Shown: piece by piece, positions 1-5,869 of the stretch
Layout: each line of letters begins with the position of its first letter
Numbering within the stretch: the first letter of the stretch is position 1
Origin: Intrasporangium_A sp051961875
GTDB lineage: Bacteria; Actinomycetota; Actinomycetes; Actinomycetales; Dermatophilaceae
NCBI RefSeq assembly: GCF_051961875.1
Contig: NZ_JBQCCV010000178.1
Coordinates: forward strand, 1-12,215
DNA: 12,215 bases
Direction of reading: 5' to 3'
Program-made: the position numbers and the translations under genes
The notes under the pieces: generated by a model
Databases searched by the model: none
The model's input: only the letters and a program-made list of their open reading frames with translations
Told to the model about the DNA's origin: nothing

Positions 1-180
1 GTCATATCCGGTATTAGCCCCGGTTTCCCGGAGTTATCCCAGAGTCAGGGGCAGGTTACTCACGTGTTACTCACCCGTTCGCCACTAATCCACGCAGCAA
101 GCTGCGCTTCATCGTTCGACTTGCATGTGTTAAGCACGCCGCCAGCGTTCGTCCTGAGCCAGGATCAAACTCTCCGTTGA
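1..180 (-). rRNA. rrs: 16S ribosomal RNA, 5' end (partial)
   Basis: The reverse complement contains the universal bacterial 16S forward-primer site (E. coli positions 8-27) at 154-173, followed by the conserved stretch leading into the V1 loop and the motif GTGGCGAACGGGTGAGTAA. The gene runs off the low-coordinate edge, so only roughly the first 180 nucleotides are present. The mature 5' end is placed near 180 by counting back seven bases from the E. coli position 8 equivalent; this is an estimate. The V1 hairpin (GCGCAGC-TTGC-TGCGT type) and the following sequence look like Micrococcales. It is co-directional with all the protein genes in the window. Confidence 0.97.
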
Positions 181-413
181 AGTAAAAAACCCACGAAGGG
201 CACAATCACTGGCAGAAGTAAACAACTAGCATAAAGCTGTTATTCTCCAACCAAAGAAATCATCGCTACGAGACACCCCCAGCCCACCACAACGGCAGAC
301 CAGAAACACCCCGCGACGAGGTAAACTTGGCATCGATTTTTGACACGCTGTTGAGTTCTCAAGAATCGGACACACACCATCAACCAGAACCACATTCCGG
401 CCTCCGGGGCAAC
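181..413 (-). other. rRNA operon leader (pre-16S 5' transcribed spacer)
   Basis: This stretch of about 230 bases separates the predicted transcription start near 413 from mature 16S. It is much more AT-rich than the flanking coding DNA, as expected of a precursor rRNA leader. It holds the boxA-like element at 344-365. The 5' half of the RNase III processing stem should also be here, but its partner lies beyond the window and cannot be seen. The only open frame across it has no recognisable protein features and no ribosome binding site, so I see no gene here. Confidence 0.75.
344..365 (-). promoter_or_regulatory. boxA-like rRNA antitermination element
   Basis: On the minus strand the leader reads TTCTTGAGAACTCAACAGCG (346-365). 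The core TTGAGAACTCAA is a motif I recognise from actinobacterial rRNA leaders and 16S-23S spacers, where it is associated with Nus-factor antitermination or precursor processing. It lies about 50 bases downstream of the predicted start of transcription and 165 bases before mature 16S. The role is inferred from family knowledge, not shown by the sequence. Confidence 0.6.
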
Positions 414-419
414 CCTTCA

Positions 420-448
420 AACTTACCCGCCTCAAGCTTGGGAGTCAA
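420..448 (-). promoter_or_regulatory. rRNA operon promoter (proximal, sigma-A type)
   Basis: On the minus strand a -35 hexamer TTGACT (443-448) is separated by exactly 17 bases from a -10 hexamer TAAGTT (420-425). Both match the vegetative sigma-factor consensus well, and the spacing is optimal. Transcription would start near 413, leaving a leader of about 230 nucleotides before 16S. A short perfect dyad (459-471) lies just upstream of the -35 box. This is the best promoter match in the intergenic region. Confidence 0.75.
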
Positions 449-629
449 ACTCGTGACCCGCTCTCAGAGCGACCGAACTTGACCCGCTTGGTTCAGCGGA
501 ACCCACTTCGGGGCCGGGATGTTCCCGTACCTTCCGAACTGGGTGTCTGCCCCGGGACCGGCCTACTTCGCGGTGCGATCTCTCGCTCCGCCTTGGCGTC
601 CGTTCCTCCCTGTCGGGCTGACATCGAGA

Positions 630-659
630 ACATTAGCGGGCCCTCTCGCCGATTGCCAA
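630..659 (-). promoter_or_regulatory. possible distal rRNA promoter
   Basis: The minus strand carries TTGGCA (654-659), one mismatch from TTGACA, then 18 bases, then TAATGT (630-635), which fits TANNNT. Multiple tandem promoters are common ahead of actinobacterial rRNA operons, so a second one here is plausible. The elements overlap the stem-loop at 634-673, so the same bases could serve as part of a terminator instead. The assignment rests on hexamer match alone. Confidence 0.35.
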
Positions 660-673
660 ATCGGGGCCCGCTA
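634..673 (-). terminator. second stem-loop behind tyrS
   Basis: A perfect 10-bp inverted repeat (634-643 with 664-673, TAGCGGGCCC and its complement) encloses a smaller perfect stem (650-654 with 659-663) with a 4-base loop. No long T-run follows on the minus strand, but actinobacterial terminators often lack one. Lying only nine bases beyond the first hairpin, it may be a tandem terminator insulating the rRNA promoter from tyrS readthrough. It could also be bidirectional. Confidence 0.5.
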
Positions 674-681
674 CGGACGTA

Positions 682-726
682 GAAGGCACCGGACTCGCTT
701 CACACGAAAGGGAGTCCGGCGCCTTC
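682..726 (-). terminator. tyrS transcription terminator
   Basis: A 15-bp stem is formed by 682-696 and 712-726, with one non-Watson-Crick position, around a 15-base loop. It starts three bases after the tyrS stop codon. The RNA stem is GC-rich and very stable. Only a weak T-tract follows, so this is of the short-tail type usual in high-GC Gram-positive bacteria. Position and strength make it the likely end of the tyrS transcript. Confidence 0.75.
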
Positions 727-729
727 AGG

Positions 730-1989
730 TCACGCCAGACGGGCTGCGGCCAGGTTCTTGCGGCCCCGCTTGAGCACGGCGACCGCGCCGTGGAGGAAGT
801 CGTCCTCGCCGAGCACGGCCTCGGCGTCCGTCACCTTCACGTTGTTGACCGACGCGCCCCCCTCCGCGATGACGCGGCGGGCAGCATTGCGCGAGTCGAC
901 CAGACCGGTGACGACGAGGGCCTCGACGACGGAGGACCCGGCCGGGACCGTGGCGCCGGCCAGCTCGGCGGTCGCGTCGCGCAGAGTGACCTCATCGAGG
1001 TCCGCGAGCTCGCCCTTGCCGAAGAGCGCTTCGCTCGCCGCCTGCACGGCCCGGGTCGCCTCGGCTCCGTGGACCAGTGTCGTGACGTCCGCGGCCAGGG
1101 TGCGTTGCGCTGTCCGCCGGAACGGCTCGTCCGCGACTTGCTTCTCGAGCTCGGCGATCTCGTCGCGGTCGCGGTCCGTCAGGGCCTTCAACATGCTCAC
1201 CACGGAGGCGTCCTCGACGTTGAGGAAGTACTGGTAGAAGGCGTACGGGCTCGTCATGTCGGCAGACAGCCAGACCGCGTTGCCCTCGGACTTGCCGAAC
1301 TTGCGCCCCTCCGAGTCGACGAGCAGCGGGGTGGCGAGGGCGTGGACGGTCGCCTGCTCGACCCGATGGACGAGGTCGACGCCCGCCGTGATGTTGCCCC
1401 ACTGGTCGCTGCCGCCGATCTGCAGCACGCAGTCCCTGCTGCGGTACAGCTCGAGGTAGTCCAGGGCCTGCAGGATCTGGTAGCTGAACTCGGTGTACGA
1501 GATCCCCTGCTCGCTCTCCAGGCGGCGGGCCACAGCCTCCTTGCGGATCATCTGGTTGACCCTGAAGTGCTGGCCGATGTCACGCAGGAAGTCGAGAGCG
1601 CTCATCGGCGCGGTCCAGTCGAGGTTGTTGACCAGCTCGGCCGCGTTGTCGCCCTCGAAGTCGAGCAGGGGCCCCACGAGCCGCTGGATCCGCTCGACCG
1701 ACCGGCCGATCGTGTCCTTGTCCTGGAGGACCCGCTCGGCGTCCGGCTTCGGGTCACCGATGAGTCCGGTGGACCCACCGACGAGGCAGATGACGTGGTG
1801 GCCGGCGGCCTGCATGCGCCTCAGCACGGACAGCTGGACGAAGTTGCCGAAGTGCAGCGAGGGAGCGCTGGGGTCAAAACCGCAATAGACGGTGACCGGT
1901 CCCTTCGCGAGTGCCTCGCGCAGCGCCGCCTCGTCGGTGGTCTGCGCCACCAGGCCGCGCCACTGCAGCTCGTCGAAGATGTCCGTCAC
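730..1989 (-). CDS. tyrS: Tyrosyl-tRNA synthetase
   Basis: This class I aminoacyl-tRNA synthetase charges tRNA-Tyr with tyrosine in the cytoplasm. The 419-residue length is typical of bacterial TyrRS. Visible motifs are YCGFDPSAPSLHFGN (residues 35-49), which holds the HIGH-equivalent HFGN; the tyrosine-site segment QIGGSDQWGN (190-199); and the KMSKS-equivalent KFGKS (230-234). The C-terminal 65 or so residues form an S4-type RNA-binding domain (RNAARRVIAEGGASVNNVKV region). The start is GTG at 1989, supported by GAGAGGA (1999-2005) nine bases upstream. It lies about 124 bases downstream of mpg with a stem-loop between, so it may have its own control. Two hairpins follow the stop, then the rRNA promoter. 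I see no T-box leader; in actinobacteria these are known mainly for ileS. Confidence 0.97.
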   Translation of the reverse strand: MTDIFDELQWRGLVAQTTDEAALREALAKGPVTVYCGFDPSAPSLHFGNFVQLSVLRRMQAAGHHVICLVGGSTGLIGDPKPDAERVLQDKDTIGRSVERIQRLVGPLLDFEGDNAAELVNNLDWTAPMSALDFLRDIGQHFRVNQMIRKEAVARRLESEQGISYTEFSYQILQALDYLELYRSRDCVLQIGGSDQWGNITAGVDLVHRVEQATVHALATPLLVDSEGRKFGKSEGNAVWLSADMTSPYAFYQYFLNVEDASVVSMLKALTDRDRDEIAELEKQVADEPFRRTAQRTLAADVTTLVHGAEATRAVQAASEALFGKGELADLDEVTLRDATAELAGATVPAGSSVVEALVVTGLVDSRNAARRVIAEGGASVNNVKVTDAEAVLGEDDFLHGAVAVLKRGRKNLAAARLA

Positions 1990-2009
1990 GGTGTCCGTTC
2001 CTCTCGTTC

Positions 2010-2050
2010 GGGCGGGTCGTTCCCGCAGGGACAGCCTGCCCTACCCGCCC
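2010..2050 (-). promoter_or_regulatory. stem-loop between mpg and tyrS
   Basis: GGGCGGGT (2010-2017) pairs perfectly with ACCCGCCC (2043-2050), and inside it GCAGG (2025-2029) pairs with CCTGC (2035-2039) around a 5-base loop. The hairpin ends just four bases before the GAGAGGA ribosome binding site of tyrS. It could be a terminator for the upstream arg-mpg transcript, an attenuator, or a 5' mRNA structure affecting tyrS translation. The sequence does not decide between these. Confidence 0.4.
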
Positions 2051-2113
2051 CGAGGGCCACCAATGCGTTCCATGCGCCGGTCCTCAGCGGTCCCCAGCCA
2101 TGCTCAGCGGTCC

Positions 2114-2761
2114 TCACCGGGAACGGGCGCGCGTGCGCACCACCCCGGGCCGGTAGGTCGAGACGGTCGGCTCGCCGTCGATCCAGAACCGCCAGGGGAA
2201 CCGCTCGGCGTCGCCACCCGGTCCGCTCACCCCGACCCGTGGACCGGTCCGCACCGCGGAACGGTCGACCTCGCACTGGGGTCGGGAGACGACGAGGTCC
2301 ACCGGGTCGCCGAGGGGCGGGCGGCAGAAGTCTCGTCCCGTCTCGTCCCGCCCGAGGGCGAGTGTTTGGCCCAGCCGGCCCGGCCCGCGGCACCAGTCCC
2401 GCTCCCGAGCATTGCCGCGGCGTTCGCGCGCGACGTCGAACCCGTCGATGACCTCGGCGCCGCGCAACAGGACGGCCTCCGCCGACCCCTCGTGCCCGCA
2501 GACGAGGTTGGCGCACCAGTGGTTTCCGTAGGTGAAGTAGACGTAGAGGAAGCCCGCCGGCCCGAACATCACCTGGGTGCGCGGCGTCGGGCCACGGTAG
2601 GCATGCGAGCCCGGGTCGACCATGCCCGCATAGGCCTCGACCTCGGTCAGCCGCACCGTCACGCCGGCGTGGCTGACCCGGCAGCCCAGCAGGTCCGGGG
2701 CGACCTCGAGCACGGGACGTGCGAAGAAGTCGCGGGGCAGCCGTTCGCAGTCGGGCTCCAC
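2114..2761 (-). CDS. mpg: DNA-3-methyladenine glycosylase (AAG/MPG family)
   Basis: The enzyme removes alkylated and deaminated purines such as 3-methyladenine or hypoxanthine, starting base excision repair. The 215 residues are the normal size for bacterial members. Clear family motifs are TEVEAY (39-44), where E42 corresponds to the catalytic glutamate and Y44 to the intercalation-pocket tyrosine, with the conserved histidine at H53 in GSHAYRG. MFGPAGFLYVYFTYGNHWC and then GPGRLGQTLAL follow. The frame stays open well upstream, but the family homology starts only here, so I chose GTG at 2761. It has GGGGGAG (2772-2778) ten bases upstream and sits 2 bases after the argH stop, which suggests translational coupling. 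The C-terminal extension is arginine-rich and shows no motif. The gene is not part of arginine metabolism; it seems simply to share the transcript. Confidence 0.93.
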   Translation of the reverse strand: MEPDCERLPRDFFARPVLEVAPDLLGCRVSHAGVTVRLTEVEAYAGMVDPGSHAYRGPTPRTQVMFGPAGFLYVYFTYGNHWCANLVCGHEGSAEAVLLRGAEVIDGFDVARERRGNARERDWCRGPGRLGQTLALGRDETGRDFCRPPLGDPVDLVVSRPQCEVDRSAVRTGPRVGVSGPGGDAERFPWRFWIDGEPTVSTYRPGVVRTRARSR

Positions 2762-2763
2762 CG

Positions 2764-4188
2764 TCAGGCGTCTCCCCCGGCCCAGGACCGGGCCGTCACC
2801 AGCTGCTCCTGGGCGGCGCCGAGCTGTTCGGCCACCCGGGCGGGCGCGGTGCCCCCGACGGCGTCCCGCGACGCCAGGGAGCCCTCGACCGAGAGCACCG
2901 ACCGTACGTCCGGCCCGAGGTGCTCGCTCACCGCCGCGAAGTCGTCGTCGGTGAGGTCCCAGAGCTCGATGCCGCGCTCCTCGCAGAGCCGCACGCAGGC
3001 GCCGGCCACCTCGTGGGCGACCCGGAACGGCACGTGCTGGCGGACGAGCCACTCCGCGATGTCGGTCGCGAGCGCGAAGCCCTGGGGTGCGAGCGACTCG
3101 AGCCGCTCGGTGTTGAAGGTCAGTGTGGCGACCATTCCGGAGAAGGCCGGTAGGAGCACCTCGAGCGTGTCGACCGCGTCGAACACCGGCTCCTTGTCCT
3201 CCTGCAGGTCGCGGTTGGACGCGAGCGGTAGCGCCTTGAGTGTCGTGAGCAGGCCGGCGAGGTCACCAACGAGTCGACCCGCCTTGCCCCGGGCGAGCTC
3301 GGCGACGTCGGGGTTCTTCTTCTGCGGCATGATGCTCGACCCGGTCGAGTAGGCGTCGTCGAGCGTGACGAAGGAGAACTCCTTGGTGGCCCAGAGGACG
3401 ACCTCCTCGGCGATCCGGGAGATGTCCACGGCCGTCATCGCGCAGACGAAGGCGAACTCCGCCACGAAGTCGCGCGAGGCGGTGCCGTCGATCGAGTTCT
3501 GCACCGCTCGGGAGAAGCCGAGGTCGGCGGCGACCGCCTCGGGGTCCAGCCCGAGCGACGACCCGGCCAGCGCCCCGGACCCGTAGGGAGAGGCGTCGGT
3601 ACGCGCATCCCAGTCCCGCAACCGGTCCACGTCCCGCAGCAGGGCCCACGCGTGGGCGAGCAGGTGGTGCGACAGCAGGACCGGCTGCGCGTGCTGGAGG
3701 TGCGTGCGCCCGGGCATGGCGACGCCGAGGTGCCGGTCCGCCTGCTGCACCAGGGCCTCGACGACGTCGAGGACGAGCGAGGCCACGACACGGGCGTGTT
3801 CGCGCAGGTACATCCGGAACAGCGTCGCCACCTGGTCGTTCCGGGACCGACCGGCACGCAGTCGCCCACCGAGCACGGGCCCGACGCGCTCGATGAGCCC
3901 ACGCTCCAGCGCGGTGTGGACGTCCTCGTCGTCCTCGTCGGGGGTGAAGTCGCCGGACCGGACGTCCTCCTCGAGCCGGTCGAGGCCAGCCAGCATCCCG
4001 CTCAGCTCGTCCTGCGAGAGGAGGTGCGCGGCATACAGCACCTTGGCGTGCGCGCGGGAGCCGGCGATGTCCTGCGGGGCGAGCCGCCAGTCGAAGTGGG
4101 TGCTCTTGGACAGCGCGGCGAGTGCGCGGTCGGGCCCCCCGGCGAACCGTCCGCCCCAGAGGCTCACTCGCTCGGTCTGCTCAGTCAT
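2764..4188 (-). CDS. argH: Argininosuccinate lyase
   Basis: It splits argininosuccinate into arginine and fumarate, the last step of arginine synthesis, as a cytoplasmic homotetramer. The 474-residue protein shows the N-terminal LWGGRF segment (10-15), AGRSRNDQVAT (112-122), the catalytic-histidine motif GRTHLQHAQP (160-169) and the fumarase/aspartase superfamily signature GSSIMPQKKNP (283-293), which carries the flexible-loop catalytic serine. The start is ATG at 4188 with GAGGAG (4199-4204) ten bases upstream. A longer frame reaching 4407 would run through argR and lacks support. The gene follows argR by 20 bases. Its usual partner argG, which makes its substrate, is not present between argR and argH. 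Confidence 0.97.
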   Translation of the reverse strand: MTEQTERVSLWGGRFAGGPDRALAALSKSTHFDWRLAPQDIAGSRAHAKVLYAAHLLSQDELSGMLAGLDRLEEDVRSGDFTPDEDDEDVHTALERGLIERVGPVLGGRLRAGRSRNDQVATLFRMYLREHARVVASLVLDVVEALVQQADRHLGVAMPGRTHLQHAQPVLLSHHLLAHAWALLRDVDRLRDWDARTDASPYGSGALAGSSLGLDPEAVAADLGFSRAVQNSIDGTASRDFVAEFAFVCAMTAVDISRIAEEVVLWATKEFSFVTLDDAYSTGSSIMPQKKNPDVAELARGKAGRLVGDLAGLLTTLKALPLASNRDLQEDKEPVFDAVDTLEVLLPAFSGMVATLTFNTERLESLAPQGFALATDIAEWLVRQHVPFRVAHEVAGACVRLCEERGIELWDLTDDDFAAVSEHLGPDVRSVLSVEGSLASRDAVGGTAPARVAEQLGAAQEQLVTARSWAGGDA

Positions 4189-4208
4189 GGGTGGCATTCT
4201 CCTCGGTC

Positions 4209-4691
4209 TCAGTCGCGCGTCCCGAGCAGGGACTGCAGCTGGGTGGCGACGCTCTCGGCGGCGGTGTCGTCGGTGGCGACGAGCAGGATCGTGTCGTCGC
4301 CCGCGATGGTGCCGATGACCTGCGGGTCGCGGGTGAGGTCGATCGTCGAGGCGAGGTAGTTCGCGGCACCGGGCGGTGTCTTCAGCACGATGAGGTTGCG
4401 CGCGCACGCGACGGAGACGAGCAGCTCGTCGCAGACGCGGCGCAGACGCGCGTTCGAGGCGTCGAGCCGACCCGAGCCGACCACGTCACCGCCCTCACCC
4501 GGCACGGCATAGACGAGCGCCCGGCCGCGGCGGACCTTGACGGCCCCGATCTCGACAAGGTCGCGCGAGAGCGTCGCCTGGGTCACCTCGGTGCCCTCGG
4601 CGGCGAGCAGGTCGGACAGCTCGCCCTGGCTGCGGACCTCGTGGGCGTCGAGCAGCTCGGCGATGCGGTGCTGGCGCTGGGTGCGGCTCAT
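4209..4691 (-). CDS. argR: Arginine repressor
   Basis: ArgR is an arginine-dependent hexameric DNA-binding protein that represses arginine biosynthesis genes. The 160-residue protein has the expected two domains. An N-terminal winged helix-turn-helix (about 1-65) carries the recognition motif VTQATLSRDL (36-45). A C-terminal oligomerisation and arginine-binding domain (about 85-160) includes TPPGAANYLASTID (105-118) and the arginine-contacting pair D132-D133 region in IGTIAGDDTILL. Its ATG overlaps the argD stop by 4 bases (ATGA), with GGGAG six bases upstream. It is encoded inside the operon it presumably controls, so autoregulation through the argC promoter dyad is likely but inferred. Confidence 0.97.
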   Translation of the reverse strand: MSRTQRQHRIAELLDAHEVRSQGELSDLLAAEGTEVTQATLSRDLVEIGAVKVRRGRALVYAVPGEGGDVVGSGRLDASNARLRRVCDELLVSVACARNLIVLKTPPGAANYLASTIDLTRDPQVIGTIAGDDTILLVATDDTAAESVATQLQSLLGTRD

Positions 4692-5869
4692 GCCCGGCTC
4701 CCGGCCGTCTCGAGGATCCCCGGCAGCGCGCTGAGGAAGCCGCCGAGCTCGTCCTCGCTGAGGATGAGCGGTGGGGCGAGGCGCAGGGCGGTGGGGGTGA
4801 CGGCGTTGACGATGAAGCCGGCCTCCCGTGCCGCGGTCATCGCCAGAGGGGCCGGTATGCCGCTCAGCTCGATCGCGCGGAGCAGGCCGCGTCCGCGCGT
4901 GGCCGAGACCCCGTCGAGCCGCAGATCGTCCAGGAGCGAGCCGACACGCGTGGCGTTGTCGAGCAGGTGGTCCCGCTCGATGGTGTCGAGGACGGCGAGG
5001 GCGGCCGCGCAGGCGAGCGGGTTGCCGCCGAAGGTCGTGCCGTGCTGGCCCGCCGTGAGCAGGCCGGTCGTCGCAGGGCCGTAGGTGACGAGCGCACCGA
5101 TCGGCACGCCTCCCCCGAGCCCCTTGGCCAGGGTCATCGCGTCCGGCCGGATCCCCGCGGCGGTGTGGGCGAACCAGTCACCGGTCCGTCCGACGCCCGT
5201 CTGGATCTCGTCGACGACGAGGAGCGCACCGTGGCGGTGGGTCAGCTCCCGGGCGAGGCGCAGGTAGTCGGCCGCCACCTCCCGGACGCCGGCCTCTCCC
5301 TGGATCGGTTCGATGAAGACCGCTGCGGTCTCGTCGTTGACCGCGCGGGCAAGGGCGTCGGCGTCGCCGGGTGGCACGAAGTGCACGTCGGGGATGAGCG
5401 GCTCGAAGGGCTCGCGGTAGGCCGCCTTGTGGGTCAGGGCCAGGGCTCCGGTGGTGCGCCCGTGGAAGGAGCCCTCCATCGCGATGATCCGGCGGCGGCC
5501 GGTCCGGCGCGAGAGCTTGATCGCCGCCTCGGTGGCCTCGGCCCCGGAGTTGGCGAAGAAGACGCCGGACCCGGTCGGCGCGGCGGCGAGCCCGAGGAGG
5601 CGCTCGGCGAGCTGGACCGCCGGCTCGGAGGTGAAGAAGTTCGAGATGTGGATCGCGGCCTCGGCCTGCTTGCTCACGGCCTGGACGAGCGCGGGGTGGC
5701 CGTGGCCGAGCGCGTTGACGGCGATGCCGGAGAGGAGGTCGAGGTAGCGGTTGCCGTCGACGTCGGTGACCCAGCACCCGTGTCCGGACGCCAGCACGAT
5801 CTGTGGCGCACCGAAGACGGGCACCATGGAGCTGGCGTAGCGGCCGAGCAGCTCTGATCCCTTGCTCAT
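4688..5869 (-). CDS. argD: Acetylornithine aminotransferase
   Basis: This PLP-dependent class III aminotransferase converts N-acetylglutamate 5-semialdehyde to N-acetylornithine with glutamate as donor. The product is 393 residues, the usual size. It shows NSGAEATEAAIKLSR (107-121), SFHGRTTGALA (134-144), the cofactor aspartate in VVDEIQTGVGRTG (218-230, D220), the Schiff-base lysine K249 in LAKGLGGGVPIGA, and HGTTFGGNPL (276-285). The ATG at 5869 is preferred over an upstream in-frame start, which would overlap argB by about 160 bases. GAGGAGG at 5874-5880 supports it, and it overlaps the argB stop by 4 bases. Some ArgD proteins also act on succinyldiaminopimelate in lysine synthesis; this cannot be told from sequence. 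Confidence 0.96.
   Translation of the reverse strand: MSKGSELLGRYASSMVPVFGAPQIVLASGHGCWVTDVDGNRYLDLLSGIAVNALGHGHPALVQAVSKQAEAAIHISNFFTSEPAVQLAERLLGLAAAPTGSGVFFANSGAEATEAAIKLSRRTGRRRIIAMEGSFHGRTTGALALTHKAAYREPFEPLIPDVHFVPPGDADALARAVNDETAAVFIEPIQGEAGVREVAADYLRLARELTHRHGALLVVDEIQTGVGRTGDWFAHTAAGIRPDAMTLAKGLGGGVPIGALVTYGPATTGLLTAGQHGTTFGGNPLACAAALAVLDTIERDHLLDNATRVGSLLDDLRLDGVSATRGRGLLRAIELSGIPAPLAMTAAREAGFIVNAVTPTALRLAPPLILSEDELGGFLSALPGILETAGSRA

Noticed and set aside
226..435. 69-codon minus-strand frame in the rRNA leader
   Set aside because: It overlaps the predicted rRNA promoter, boxA-like element and leader, has no ribosome binding site and no protein features.
479..773. Short plus-strand frames between tyrS and the rRNA promoter
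   Set aside because: They cross the two hairpins and run into the tyrS 3' end, and their translations show no recognisable features.
790..2451. 553-codon open frame on the plus strand across tyrS and the end of mpg
   Set aside because: It lies antisense to tyrS, which has unmistakable synthetase motifs. The translation is a low-complexity R/G/A/D/V-rich product typical of the complement of GC-rich coding DNA, with no recognisable domain.
1892..3352. 486-codon plus-strand frame across mpg and argH
   Set aside because: It is antisense to two clearly identified genes, and its Ser/Arg/Pro-rich translation has no family features. I treat it as a shadow.
2764..4407. Longer form of ArgH starting at 4407
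   Set aside because: The extra 73 residues are a shadow of argR with no ArgH similarity; ATG at 4188 has a good ribosome binding site.
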